Assembly (NCBI GenBank): GCA_036346255.1
Contig: JAYEVH010000117.1
Span: 122,145 to 186,144 of the forward strand
Direction: 5' to 3'
Source of the DNA: Ampelocalamus luodianensis
Lineage: Eukaryota > Streptophyta > Magnoliopsida > Poales > Poaceae
DNA: 64,000 nucleotides
In this document: in pieces, positions 10,745 through 21,998 of the stretch
How positions within the stretch are numbered: the stretch's first letter is position 1
How the letters are laid out: each line of letters starts with the position of its first letter
The notes under the pieces: model-generated
Told to the model about the DNA's origin: nothing
The model's database searches: none
What the model saw: the letters and a program-made list of their open reading frames with translations, nothing else
Program-made: the position numbers and the translations under genes

Positions 10745-13700
10745 TCAGATATTATCAGGCATAGTTCTTTTAAGAACTTGCCTTCCCACGTATAAATCCA
10801 AGTAACCCTGCAAAACAAGAGATTGTAGCTTACATTAACCGATTAACTAAATTAGCATGCATAATTGTAGAATAGAGGAAAGCAAATAAATAGGAAGAGC
10901 ATTAGTATCCCACCTGAACGAGTTTCTCTACACTTTGAGATTCCTCTGATAAAAATCTACAGATGGATATTTCTGTCAGAGGGATCTTTGGGCCCAACAC
11001 GACAGTCACTTTTTCCACAGCTTTTTTCACTATAATTTTGTGGACTTCCCGGGATAACAACCCATGTTCCCACAGAGGCTTTAAGATATTTTTTATGAAT
11101 TCACAGAGGGCACACTTGAATGTGTCAATTGATGCACTACTCCCTTCAACTGTGCTTACTTGCGGTGGCCCACTATGTGAATTAGAGATCGGCAACCTAT
11201 TTGCACCTTCCCTTTCGCAAATTCCTCTGATAAGTTCATTTGTCTCAGGTTGCTTAAACAGCTCTTCGTGTACAGTGGGCCTACTAAAGGGGGCTGAAAG
11301 CCTCTTACTAGCATCCTGTGGTTTTGAACCGTCCCCAGATATATGATAAATCACTTCCTCAGATCCCTTGAATTCTTCATTTGGGTCCATACTAGGGAAG
11401 CTGTTTAAGTCTGGTATTGCACAACATGAGGTCCAAGCGGCTCGCCTAGCAACACCAGAATTTGTTCTGTAAGAATCAAACTGGTGGGATATCTGTTGAT
11501 TTGATGGCACTTCAAGAGCTTGAGGTGGCTCATAATCTTCCTCTGTTTCTTTCTGATGCATATTATTTTTAGAGTCTGCCAGTGCTGAAAACTCTTGTTT
11601 GTTTTTTAAAATGTTGCAATTCATGTTATCCCATTGGACATCTCTACAATCACTTCCCTTGGACAAATTTTGGATGTCTCTACAAGCACTTCCACTGGAC
11701 CAATTGACAGGCTTCTTTGCGCAATTGTTTGCAGTTCCTTTATCCAATTTTGGATCACTGAATGTAGTAGTACTTTTAGTGTCTTGATTGGAACACTCTA
11801 ACTCATTGACCTTCAAATTGTCATCATGCATTGAGCAAAGAGCAACAGTTTTTTTATCCAACAGTATTGGACCAGTTGACAAACTGGCCATTTGCTCACC
11901 CCATTTGGCACCATAGCCTTCTGCTTTCTTTTCAATTTCACAGCTGACACCCACTTTATATTTTCTCCTTGCGTCCAAATGATCATTAGTTGTCTCATGC
12001 TGAGAAACCTTCTGACACACACTACTATCAGGATGAGCAGCAGCTGCTTGATCCACCTTGCTCTTTTCAGAACAGCTATTCCAACTGGTTTGTATCCGGG
12101 CATCTGGATGAGCAGCTGACAGTTGGCAGCATGAAAGTTTATCCTGTTCTTTCTGCTGAGTGATTTCACCAGGATTTGCTTCTGGTGGAAACTCCAGCTT
12201 ACACTTCAGACCTTGCTCAGCCATTGTATTTTGCGGGCTTTTGTTGCGATTACTGCCACTAAGGCATCCGAAGGGCTGCTCTGACTTTCTCTTAGCTCTT
12301 CCTTCACCACGCTTTTGTACGCCATATGCCATTGCACTTCTACATTGTTCAGAATTTTCCGATGCACCGTCATTTTCATCATCGCTTTCTGAGCTACCAG
12401 AAGCAGAAGCTCTTCCATTCCTCGCCCTTCTGCCAATTGATACCCTGCTTGTTTGAACAGTTTCTATTTTATCAGTTTGCATGACTTTTTCAGCTTCAGC
12501 ACCACTATCCTTCCTTAATCTTCTCCACAGAGTCAAACAATCACGAAGTACTTCAGATGGAGAAATATTATCTGATTCTTTTGTGTGCACACCCTTCTCC
12601 ATATGGGTGACTGGAGGATGCTGCAGATTACCTCTCGAAACCTCTTCAGTCCTCATATTTCGAGGTCTTTTGGTGCAACCAACGTCACTGGGCCGCTTAT
12701 CAGACTCTAGCTTCATGTTGCTACTTCCTTCACTCTGTCTTGGTGCATTCGATGAAGCAATGGTTTTGCTGCTGTACTTGGGACTTAACACATCTGAGTT
12801 CTCATTAGACTTTGTTGAGCCACTACATGTAGCAGCTGTTAGAATATTCTTCTTTGGATGGCAGTTCCCTTTAGCTCCATTTTGACCTACTTCCTTGGAT
12901 GTTGCAGCGTTTCCCTCCCGATTATCATTTCTCATCACAACAGAACCGCCATTATGTACCTCATCATGCAGATATGGTTGCTGGTACTGCTCATTGAGAT
13001 AGCAGAATCCTTTAGACTGGTCCTCATAAGCCATATTCTTCTTAGCTTTCTGCTGATGATCTCCATACCTTTTCCGGCGACTGTTTCTCCCATGTTTACT
13101 AACACAAGCCCCATTAGAATTGTTTTCCTGGAAACCCTGTTTTGGCCATTTCCTTCGTAACATCTTGCCATTATAACCAGTCCTGCAATTTCGACTGCTG
13201 TCCAAGTGGTCATGAAATTCCTCACTGGGAGAAAGCTCAAGTTGCTCATGATGGACAGTGTTGAATGCATCAGATGGCTTCTTGGTGTGAGCTCCCCCTA
13301 GTTCATCCCTATGATGCGATCGACCAGCTGAGATACGATCAGATATATTAACTGTTGGATCTTCCCAAGAGTGGCCCTCATGTTTCTTGTAAATATGGAA
13401 ATTGTCCATGTAGGATTGATGCTTTGCTTCATCTATCTCAGAAAAATGGCCACCTGGGAAGTCAACTTTGGTAGGCAGATATCGGTCTTCTTGATAATGT
13501 CTATTTCGAGTGCTACTCCCATGGTTAAACGGAAAAACCTTCTCATGTCTTACTGTTATATGCATATGTTCATCAGCTCCTTTTGCATAATCACGGACAC
13601 GATCAAAGGGAGGGTTCCTCCTCTCAGTCCTAAATTAAGAAACAAAGCATTTAACCAGGCAGAACTAAATAGTATGAAAATGCACAACTCCTTATCTTAA

Positions 13701-14963
13701 AGGGCGAAAAAACTACCGATAAGAGCTTGTTAGAGCCGGACCAGGTGAAAAGCTGCGTCTGGCCCGTTTTGATGAATGGCTATGATAGGCGTGACCTTGA
13801 CCATGATATCCACCTATCTTGTTTTCGAAGAGATGACTGTAAGAACAAGATAGATGACGCGGTGCACCTATTCCATTTTCTGGGTAAGGAATCTCTGAGG
13901 AATGCTCGTGGTCATAAAATGCAGAAGATTCCCCGGTCCTGCATGTGGGAGCATCAAAGTATCACACAAAGGAAATAGAAATATCCAAAATTATGAAGAT
14001 CGCAATTTCAGAAACAGATGCACACCTGTTCACGCCACATCTATGGGAGGTGTTGCACCTATATCGCTTCAACTCCAGAAGGCCTGGTCGGTCAAGAGGC
14101 TGATTCCATTTATTAAAGTCAGTTTCAGAGCAGCTATAGCATATATTGTTCACAGTTTCTCTTCCAGATCTATTTGAATCATAATAACCTCTAGAAGGAC
14201 ATGAAATTTCTGTGGCAGTCACAGAATCTTCTACCCTGTCTCTGCATCATGAAATTCCATCGAGAAAACTATGACTCAACAGATAAAACTTAACAGCATG
14301 ATGCGCATCACATGGAATCTAAAATTTTAAATTCAGATACCGATGCAAAGAATAACCTGCTAGATGTATATGAAGGGTAGTTCAGGGTTGCACCACGATG
14401 GGGTTGCTCCCTTGTTGCATGTTCTCTTTGACGAAGGGTTAACTGTTGCCAGCCGTACTGCTCAGTACAGCTATATGTTTCTTGTCGGCCTGAAATGAGT
14501 CCAAAGGGCAGCCTGTTTGAACCCATTTATTCCACAGCAGTTCAAACAAGATGATACTGACAATGCTCGCTCCTATATCATGGATGAGACTGAGAAGTTG
14601 GTCTCTGTCCTTAATTCCTGGAATAAAGCTTTCACAGACTGAAAAGATTCTGATCAAAGTTACTGCCAGTGAAAAGGAAAGCCTTAATTTACTATAAGAA
14701 CTCGGAATTTCAGGACTCAGCAGCATAAAAAGAGGCAACTACCAATCAAATCCGTTAATTGTCATCATGGATTGCATCAATTAATCTTCCATTATCACCT
14801 TGACACTTTGTCCTTGCTTCCTAGCAACAAGTCCTCAAAAAGTCGTTGGAAGATTTCTTGCAACACGTCTCCTGCTAAACCATCTAGCAGATCAAACTGC
14901 CGGTTTCTTTCAAGAATTAATCCAAAACCATCCTTCAAATATAGCACTTGGTCCCACTCAACC
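10745..14963 (-). CDS. Host gene, six 3' exons; large hydrophilic protein with a CCCH-zinc-finger-protein-like C-terminus
   Basis: Six exons can be read on the minus strand with good GT-AG sites and one continuous frame: 14,799-14,963; 14,357-14,512; 14,026-14,235 (or to 14,241); 13,717-13,938; 10,914-13,629; 10,745-10,807 (TGA at 10,745-10,747). They encode about 1,176 residues. The first four introns between these exons all fall in phase 2 and the last is phase 0. The first exon listed opens with one base of a split codon, so the N-terminus lies further upstream. The protein is hydrophilic and rich in Ser, Lys, Arg and His. Its last ~80 residues (FKCALCEFIKNILKPLWE, then IIVKKAVEKVT, then KLVQGYLDLY) resemble, from memory, the conserved C-terminal helical region of plant CCCH zinc-finger proteins of the C3H38/C3H55 type. 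No CCCH finger is visible in these exons. Exon structure is seen; family is inferred. Function unknown. Confidence 0.7.
10914..13629 (-). CDS. Large exon (905 codons) of the host gene
   Basis: Acceptor AG at 13,631-13,630 (TTAATTTAG before the exon) and donor CAG/GTGGGA at 10,914/10,913. The exon is open throughout in the frame dictated by the neighbouring exons. Composition is low-complexity and hydrophilic, with basic stretches (e.g. NSRRKRYGDHQQKAKKN) and an acidic/serine patch (GSSESDDENDGASENSE), typical of a disordered nuclear protein. The recognisable fold-like part is the C-terminal ~70 residues, predicted helical. The length and lack of stops in a repeat-rich neighbourhood argue for selection on the coding frame. 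Confidence 0.75.
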
Positions 14964-15157
14964 CTGCAATATCAGCATAGGAAAACATTAGCAGTAGAAC
15001 TGAATGGTCAAAAAAGAAATTTATATAGTCTGGCGCACTGGCTGCTAAAGAGCTCTCATATAAGAAAAAACCCCAAAAAATACACAGATTACATAAATGC
15101 ATATGTAACTTATGTTACTACTTCCTAATTGCTTATTATGCATAGACAATAACAATA
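14964..15157 (-). other. Intron sequence upstream of the 14,963 exon
   Basis: Follows the acceptor TATTGCAG/G at 14,964. AT-rich, no ORF; ends at the target duplication of the next element. Confidence 0.5.
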
Positions 15158-16753
15158 TGTAACGTACCTAGTAAAATACAAGGGATAAACACCTTGGAAA
15201 GGAGACCGACAACGACAGTTAGAGGTAGAACGACGCTTAGAGGGGAGGGCACCTTGCTGGGGTAGAAGGGATCTAGATTAGGGAGGGTAACTTGAGAGCC
15301 TTGAGACTAATTCATATTATTGCTTAACGCCAACGATTACAATAGGCCTCCTTATATAGAGGGCTCTTCTAACCATTATGGATAAAATCAATATAAATGA
15401 TGATCTTTCTAACTAATAGATGACCTTCCTAACTAATAGATAACATTTTCAATTAACTAATACCTATACAAGAAAACTAATCAACTATTTAGGGAAATAG
15501 ATATTCTTATTGAGGAAGGTAATCTCTTCCTAATCCCAATGCTATAGTACTGTGGTACTACTTACACACGTGAATAGTAATTCCAGCACATGACAACTAC
15601 TCCGCTTCTCGACAAGCAGCTCGTCCTCCCGCTCTGATGGCGGCCATGGCTGCGACTCTTGGAAGCCCCCACGTCAACGAATTATAGCGCTTCCGTATCC
15701 CTAACATGCTAGAGCATATCGTCGCCTTGAAGATTGCCATCTCCACACGCTTGAAGTGGAAGCCCAGCTGTTGATGTGGCCCATCATACCGGCCCAAGTG
15801 CCAACCCACCCTTGGAGAGGGTTTCCCCATGAGACCCGTTGACGGGGCCTTGGATGGTTCCGCAACCGCTGGAGCTCCAGGATGCAACGCCGCTATTGCG
15901 CCTTGGTGCTCCACTACCCGACACGACCGCAGCGCGATCGCTCTGTTGCTATTGGGTGCGTCGCCGCAGCGTGGAAAACTCGCCGCCCTTGGGGTGGAGG
16001 CGCGCGCTGCGTTGGCGATTGTAGCTCTACAACCGCTTCCTCTAGTGCCGCTGCCGTCACGCCTTGCCGCATGCACCATGTGTGTGGGTTTTGGCAGAAC
16101 CAGTGCCGCCTCTGTATAAAAATGGTGCATCGCTTGAAAAGGCCACGCCACAAGTATTGGAAGAAGGTGTAAGGCGTGCATGGTTGTGCCTCCATCGTTA
16201 TGCCTCTAGCAATGTCCCACCACCTTGCCTTCATCTCACTTCCACTATCTTCTCCTTCGCCAAGAAAGAGTAGATGACAAAAGGACACTCAAAGATCGGA
16301 AGCCATAGTGAGTGGCTCGATACCAATTGTAATGTACCTAGTACATTACAGGGATAAACACCATCTAAGGAGACCAACGGTGATGCTTAGAGATAGAACG
16401 ACGCTTAGAGGAGAAGGCGCTTTGCTGGGGTAGAAAGGATCTAGATTAGGGAGAGGAACTTGAGAGCTTTGAGGCTAATTCATATTATTGCTTAATGTCA
16501 ATGATTACAATAGGCCTCCTTATACAAAGGGTTCTTCTAACAATTATAGATAAAATCAATCTAAATGATGATCTTCCTAACTAATAAATGACCTTCCCAA
16601 CTAATAGATAACCTTTCTAACTAATCCCTATACAAGGAAACTAATCAACTATTTAGAGAAATAGATATTCTTATTGAGAAAGGTAATCCCTTCCTAATCC
16701 CATGCTACAGTACCTATGGTACTGTTTACATACGTGAATAACAGCACATGACA
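15158..16753 (-). mobile_element. Compact non-autonomous LTR retrotransposon (1.6 kb)
   Basis: Direct LTRs 15,158-15,595 and 16,328-16,753 flank a 732-bp internal region. In minus orientation the LTR runs TGTCATGTGC...TTACA. A primer-binding site TTGGTATCGAGCCAC lies just inside the upstream LTR (plus coordinates 16,312-16,326). Perfect 5-bp target duplications CAATA flank it (15,153-15,157 and 16,754-16,758). The 3' end of the internal region retains a short gypsy pol tail (EDELLVEK-like, out of frame), like that of the Reina-type element at 19.4-21.1 kb. The open stretch at 15,597-16,181 has no identified domain. Confidence 0.85.
16312..16326 (-). other. Primer-binding site of the compact LTR element
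   Basis: TTGGTATCGAGCCAC on the minus strand. It is close to the complement of the 3' end of plant initiator Met-tRNA and directly follows the LTR end. Confidence 0.7.
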
Positions 16754-17524
16754 CAATATATGTAAGTTTAAATCTTGCTATCATACTTACCCCTTTAGTT
16801 ATGTAGGGCATATATGTATTTACGCAGGTAGATATTAAGGGCATATTAGTGCAAACCTACACGTGCTATCGTGCTTACCTCTTTGGTTACGACATTAAAT
16901 CAATATAAAAAATCTAAAATGGTAGATGTGGTCGTCAAAGTCATCAACCAATATATGATAAAATTTCAAATACAAAACTCAACCTGTGTTATGAGGAATA
17001 ATAAAATACATTTCTAACAAATCATAAATGGAAGGTAAAAGAACAGGAAATGCTATTGTTGTAGTGTTCACATAAAATTCATTATTTTTGTTTCCCATGG
17101 CGCAAGTTGAGTTTAAATGTGAATTTACGTTTTATACTTTTATATGATGATAGGTGATTTTAAGGACTATCCCGACAATTGTTTTGGGATTATTTGGCTA
17201 ATTCGATGCCCCAACTAAAGGGATTAGAATAATAATGTTTAGGCAATACTCCCTCCATTTCGCTATATTTGTCCATAGCTTAGGGAGTGTCCATTTCAAT
17301 ATATTTGTCCATTGGGGGATCAAGAGTGTAGTTATTGCAATTTTTTCACTCTCTACCCGTACTTAAATACTTTGGAAGAGATTAAATGGATGTGGTATGT
17401 TATTTAATAGGGGTATGTATGGTCATTTTTTATTAAGTATTTCTTAGATTTTGTGCTTCATTGGTCTGTGTGCATTGTACATAGCAAATAAAGACAGATA
17501 TACACCGCAAATTAATTCCACTAA
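16754..17524. other. AT-rich intronic/intergenic region with a partial Stowaway-like end
   Basis: No gene seen. At 17,249-17,262 the sequence reads CTCCCTCCATTTCG, like a Stowaway MITE terminus, but no matching opposite end was found. Confidence 0.35.
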
Positions 17525-17886
17525 GGCTCTGTTTGGTAGGGCTCTTGCTCCCGAATTCTCAACTGAAGCAGCGGGAGCCTCTGAAGCACGGATACTTCGA
17601 AAACTGTTATATCCGTGTCAAACACCGTGTCCGACATGGACACGTGTCGGCGGCGTATCGATCACTTTAAAATTCAATTTTAATTACGAAAAATCTCAAC
17701 ACGTGTCGAACATGGCGTGACCATGTGTCCGACACGGCCCAGCACCGAATGCCTTAACCCTCATCCCAAATCCCACGCCCCAGCCGAAGCATACTACCTC
17801 CCTCCCTCAAGCTTGTCCTCCCTCGCGCCAATCCGCCTCGACACGCCGCCACTTCAACGCGTCGTCGGATCGAGCTCGCTCCTCCC

Positions 17887-18336
17887 TTGCGCTGCCGGAT
17901 AGAGCTCCCTTCTTCCTTGCTATGCCGCCGGATCGAGCACCCTCCTCCGGTCCTCCCTTGCTGCGCTGTCGACCCCAGATCCTCCTCCCTCGCGCCGCGG
18001 CTCCAGCTCCTCCTCCGGTCCTCCCTCGCACCACGGCTCCAGCCTCCTCCTCGCTCCTCTCGCCGGCGGCTCGCACCTCCTCCCTCGCCGCCGGCTCTCG
18101 CACCTCCTCCTCTCCGCTTCGCGGCTCTGGCTGCGCCGTCGGACCTCCCTCGTGCCTCCAACCTCTCCTACGTAAGTCCCTGGCCCCGGTCCCCCTCTTA
18201 TCTTCTTCACTTGGCTTCTTTATGCCGTCTAGTTGATGTTGATGGCCACTACCACCGTAGAAGTACTGGAGTAGTGCTCGGCTGTTCGCCTTGTCGCCCC
18301 CATATTTGTGTAGCCAATCCCCTCTCGATCTCCTAG
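17887..18336 (+). pseudogene. GC-rich open stretch, possibly captured gene fragment
   Basis: 149 codons rich in Pro, Ser, Arg and Leu with no recognisable domain. Equally long frames exist on the other strand because of composition. A donor-like site near 18,170 suggests a captured 5' exon. Confidence 0.25.
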
Positions 18337-18969
18337 TCAAAGTTGTTTTAGATTGGCACTGTAAACATACTTGCACTCTACTCCTTTCAATGAAATGAGG
18401 CAGAGCTCCTCCCATCTTTCCAGAGCCCAGATGCTGAAGGCCATTGGCCAGAGCCCAGATTCTAGTGCTAAATGTGTAGTACATACACGCAAAGTGTAGA
18501 GAAATATAAATGAATGCAAAGATGCCTTCATCACATCATGATGCTTGTTCGGCTTGTTCTTATGTTAACTTGTTAATATGCAACTCTTGCTGATCATGTT
18601 ACTTCTTTTCTAGGTTTATAGAATTATGATTTCGAAAATGGTATTTATATGAACAATTGAACATATCATGATTCATGATTCATGAATTGATTGCAAAAAG
18701 AATGAAGAGGCAAGGATCATTTTTTAGAGGTACATATTCCGAGTTTACTTTACACTTTACAACATTTCAGTTCGACAAGCATGAAGAAACATAAAAAATG
18801 ATACATATGTGTAATTTATTCTTATTATTTAAATATATATAGCCGTGTCGCCGTATCGGTATTTTTGGGACGTATCTGATGGATAAGTCTCTGTGTTGGC
18901 TTTTGCCGCCCTTCAAGGACGATGACATCCTTGGTCAGTGGTTAGCATCTCTTTAGGACAAGATCTTTG

Positions 18970-19064
18970 GACAGAGCATCTTGGACTAGCTTTAGGACTA
19001 GCTTTAGAGGACAGAGCATCTAGGACAGAGCATCTACGACAGAGCATCTAGGACAGAGCATCTT
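18970..19064 (+). repeat. Short tandem repeats in copia LTR
   Basis: Five imperfect copies of a ~15-bp unit GACAGAGCATCTAGG plus GACTAGCTTTAG variants, in the U3 part of the copia LTR upstream of its TATA box. Confidence 0.75.
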
Positions 19065-19104
19065 AGACTAGCATATGCTTGGCATATGCTCGGCTGATTA
19101 GCCC

Positions 19105-19112
19105 TATAAATA
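19105..19112 (+). promoter_or_regulatory. TATA box of copia LTR
   Basis: TATAAATA about 40 bp downstream of the short tandem repeats and about 135 bp before the LTR end. Confidence 0.5.
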
Positions 19113-19269
19113 TGTATCCCCAACCCCTCAGGTTGGCATGGCATTGTGAAGAGAAATATACAAGAAAAATTGCCCCATCTCCAAGTGTCATCCTCTCCAT
19201 GAGTAAGGATCTTGCTATCACCTCAAGCAAGAGTCCAATGACTAACAAGTGGTATCGAGCTTGTGTATC

Positions 19270-21098
19270 CGTGTGGCGTGGCGCGTGGCGATCGCCGGTG
19301 CTGCACCAACGATGCGTGGCGATAGCGGATGATGCGGCCGGCGTTCGTCTTGATCAACGACGCCTTCTTCACTACCGGCCTTGCTCTGATACCAAGATGT
19401 CAAGGGATGGGCGTTGGAAGTGGCGGCGGAAGGGAAAGATTAACTCGGGCGGATGCGGATTGCGTCGGCAAGCAATGGTGGAGGCGCGGATGAACAGTAG
19501 CGATAAACAGTGTGCACAGGTGAACAGTGCGCGCGGAACAATGGGGAGCAGTGAGTTTTGGTGCAAGGGAGATTGGGAAATAACCCCAATCCTTTGCTGA
19601 TTTTCATTGATGCATATGCTGTGTATATAAAGGGATACAAACTGACTTCGAAGGTATTATCCTTCCTAATGCAATAAAGACTAACTATTATCCTTCCTAA
19701 TGCAATAAAGACTAACTTGGAAGGTATTATCCTTCCTAATGCAAACTTCCCTAATGAGACTTTCCTATAGTAAACTTGCCTAATTGCAACTTCCTAATTT
19801 GAGGATTCCTAAAAGCGCGCTAGGGCCAGTTGCGCCTCCTCCTAAACTGTCGCACATGACATCTCTCCCTCCGTTGACAAACAGCTCGTCCTCAAGCTGA
19901 AAACAGGGATAAGACGCCCGAAGTGCGATAACATCTTCCCATGACGCATCAGCAACATCAGGAGGAGGCGGTAATGGTGGTGGATCTTTAGGAGGGAGGC
20001 CGTCGTACTTCTTCAAGAGATTCACTTGAAAAACATCATGCAAGCGTGCGAGGTTGGGCAAGTCCAAGCGATGGCGACCTCATTAATCTCGGAGATGACA
20101 CGATAGGGCCAAGTGCTGTCCTTCTTCTTGACCAAAACCACGGCGCGGGAAAGCGGGCGTGCGCGGATAATACCCTTTGCCAACATGGCAGTGCATTAAC
20201 ACTCTAGCTCGTCCTTTTGCAGTGGGTATCTGGAGGGCCGAACCACCACCGCGTTGGTACCGGGGAGGTGGATGCGGTGGTCACGACCACGTGGAGGTGG
20301 AAGACCACGAGGCACGTCGAAAACCGACGCGAATTCCGCGAGTAGCTCCTTCCTAGGATCTTCCGTGGCGTGGCGTGGCGATCGCGGCTGCTCGCACCGC
20401 GATAGCGGCGGCGGTAACAGATCTGCGACCGCGTTCGTCTTGATCAACGACGCCTTCTTCACTACCGGCCTTGCCCTCCAGGCGTGCCAACCGTTGGTCA
20501 TGGCGCTGCAGACGGCTCTCGATTGCTGCAAGCTGACCGGCGTGATTGTCAAGCCGATACAAAACTTCGGGTAGCAGCTTGAGTTGGTTGCGGGTGTTCT
20601 CCATGAACTTCATCATCATCTCCTTGAAGTCGTCGTTGAAACCCCCGCTGTTATCCATGGAGGAAGGAACAACGGTTGGCTCTGATACCAAGATGTCAGG
20701 TGGTGAGCTTTGGGGCGAGTCGGAAGGAAGGATCAACTCCGGAGGATGAGGATTGTGGCCGGGCGCCGTGGCGCGCCGCGGATGAACGATCGCGATGAAC
20801 GATGATCGCGCGAGCAGAAGGCAACGGTTTAGCGCAAGGGAGATTGGGAATAACCCAATCCTTTGCTGATTTTCATTGATGCATATGCTGCGTATATAAA
20901 GGGATACAAACTGACTTGGAAGGTATTATTCTTCCTAATGCAATAAAAACTAACTTGGAAGGTATTATCCTTCCTAATGCAAACTTCCTTAATGAGACTT
21001 TCCTATAGTAAACTTGCCTAATTGCAACTTCCTAATTTGAGGATTCCTAAACTGCCGCTAGGGCCAGTGCGCCTCCTCCTAAAGCGTCGCACATGACA
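19270..21098 (-). mobile_element. Reina-type gypsy deletion derivative with a shared LTR
   Basis: Two similar LTRs, 19,398-19,861 and 20,694-21,098 (minus: TGTCATGTGCGAC...TGACA), flank an 832-bp internal region. A GGCTCTGATACCA primer site (complement of initiator Met-tRNA) abuts the low-coordinate end of each LTR (19,382-19,394 and 20,678-20,690). Left of the first LTR there is another 120 bp of the same gag sequence, so the order is partial internal, LTR, internal, LTR. This is the product expected from unequal recombination between elements. Confidence 0.75.
19800..20658 (-). pseudogene. Fused gag-RT-integrase tail of the Reina-type derivative
   Basis: On the minus strand gag starts at 20,658 (MDNSGGFNDDF). 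It has a coiled-coil-like stretch (LEGKAG region, to about 20,470) and then passes directly into the protease/RT linker (ELLAEFASVFDVPRGLPP) and the RT start (VVVRPSRYPLQKDELE). RT stops after 'VLVKKKDSTWPYRV', and the sequence continues in the integrase/chromodomain tail (LARLHDVFQVNLLKK, FQLEDELFVNGGRD). The protease, most of RT, RNase H and the integrase core are deleted. At least one stop interrupts it near 20,196. Confidence 0.7.
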
Positions 21099-21420
21099 GA
21101 CGTGGTTGAGGATGACACCGCGAGGTTCGTCGACGCCTTCTTGCCCTCGCGCACTCGACCTCCTAGGCCGCCGAGGAGGCTGCGAAGGGCGGACTCAAGG
21201 CTGATGGTGCGGGAGACAAGGAGGTGGAAGAGGCCAGCGCCAGAAGAGGAGCAAGCGGAAGCCAGATCCATCCATCGCTGGAGTTGGGGAAGTGGCACCG
21301 CCGTGCCGAGGACGGCCAGATCGGCTCAGCTCACCGCCATCCATGAGTCAGGGGTGGTCGGATCGCATGCACTACCGGGAAGCGAAGAGGAAGACGGGCG
21401 CGGTCAGATCCATTAGTTAT
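21099..21420 (+). other. GC-rich remnant after the Reina-type LTR
   Basis: Open on both strands, no recognised domain; possibly a gene fragment or remaining internal sequence of an older insertion. Confidence 0.25.
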
Positions 21421-21998
21421 GCACTATCCCCACCACATTTTCAATGAACTGATGAAATGTTGAGTTTGACCCGATGAATCATGAGTTATTCCAAATATGT
21501 TACTGTTTCCTACTTGTGCTTGTATGTGTTCATGCCTCAGTTCCAGTAATGCGTGATTGTGATGTTGGTTCATATTTTGTCCATGAATGAATGAGTGCTT
21601 ATGCTAGATTGTACATGAGTTGATGAGAGATAAACTCAAGAATGACTATGCCGTATGAAAGAAATTGATGCTAAAAAAATTGAATTCTTGTTTTATGCAT
21701 TCGTCTCAATACATTCGTATGGTATCGCATTCAAATGGAATATCGGTCGCCCTCGAGAAATTTGCAAATAAATTTCATAAATGTGTACAAACAGAAAGGG
21801 GTAAGAAACAAATACACTATGTTAAAACCAGGGTAGTATGGTCTTTTTGCATCCAATCCTCTTTTTCAGGGTTTTGGGAGCCAACCTCCTACCAAAACGC
21901 TTCCCTTAGTCGGCTACAGATTCTCAGAGGAGTAGATCCTTAAAAGAGCAGGAGCTGGAAACTGAAAAATGAGGAGCATGACCCTACCAAACATGGCC

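Larger units (their letters stand above)
18877..19247 (+). mobile_element. copia-type LTR (371 bp) with adjacent primer-binding site
   Basis: Runs from TGATGGATAAG to ACTAACA and is followed by AGTGGTATCGAGC (19,248-19,260), the classic copia LTR/primer-site junction. A TATAAATA box is at 19,105-19,112. Only about 17 bp of internal sequence follow. GTATC occurs immediately before the LTR (18,872-18,876) and again at 19,265-19,269, a possible target duplication of an internally truncated element. Confidence 0.65.
17587..19273. mobile_element. Inverted-repeat element carrying a GC-rich gene-like segment
   Basis: It begins CACGGATACTTCG and, read on the minus strand from 19,273, begins CACGGATACGTCC. 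Nine bases match exactly, followed by looser similarity. Between the ends lies a C-rich block (17,750-18,200) with open frames on both strands and a splice-donor-like CTACGTAAGTCC near 18,170, as in a captured 5' exon. A copia LTR interrupts its right end. No clear target duplication was found, so superfamily and boundaries are uncertain. Confidence 0.4.
17525..21998. mobile_element. Tourist/PIF-Harbinger-like element, heavily interrupted
   Basis: The left end GGCTCTGTTTGGTAGGG (17,525-17,541) and the inverted right end, which reads GGCCATGTTTGGTAGGG on the minus strand (21,982-21,998), match at 15 of 17 positions. TAA flanks both sides (17,522-17,524 and 21,999-22,001), the target duplication of PIF/Harbinger and Tourist elements. 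The 4.4 kb between is mostly later insertions: an inverted-repeat element, a copia LTR and a gypsy deletion derivative. No transposase is recognised. Confidence 0.6.

Noticed and set aside
15597..16181. 194-codon minus-strand frame
   Set aside because: Inside the compact LTR element; no recognised gag or pol motif in that frame, so not called as a gene.
17244..17345. Stowaway MITE
   Set aside because: Only one terminus (CTCCCTCCATTTCG) is present; no opposite terminus or TA pair was found, so only noted.
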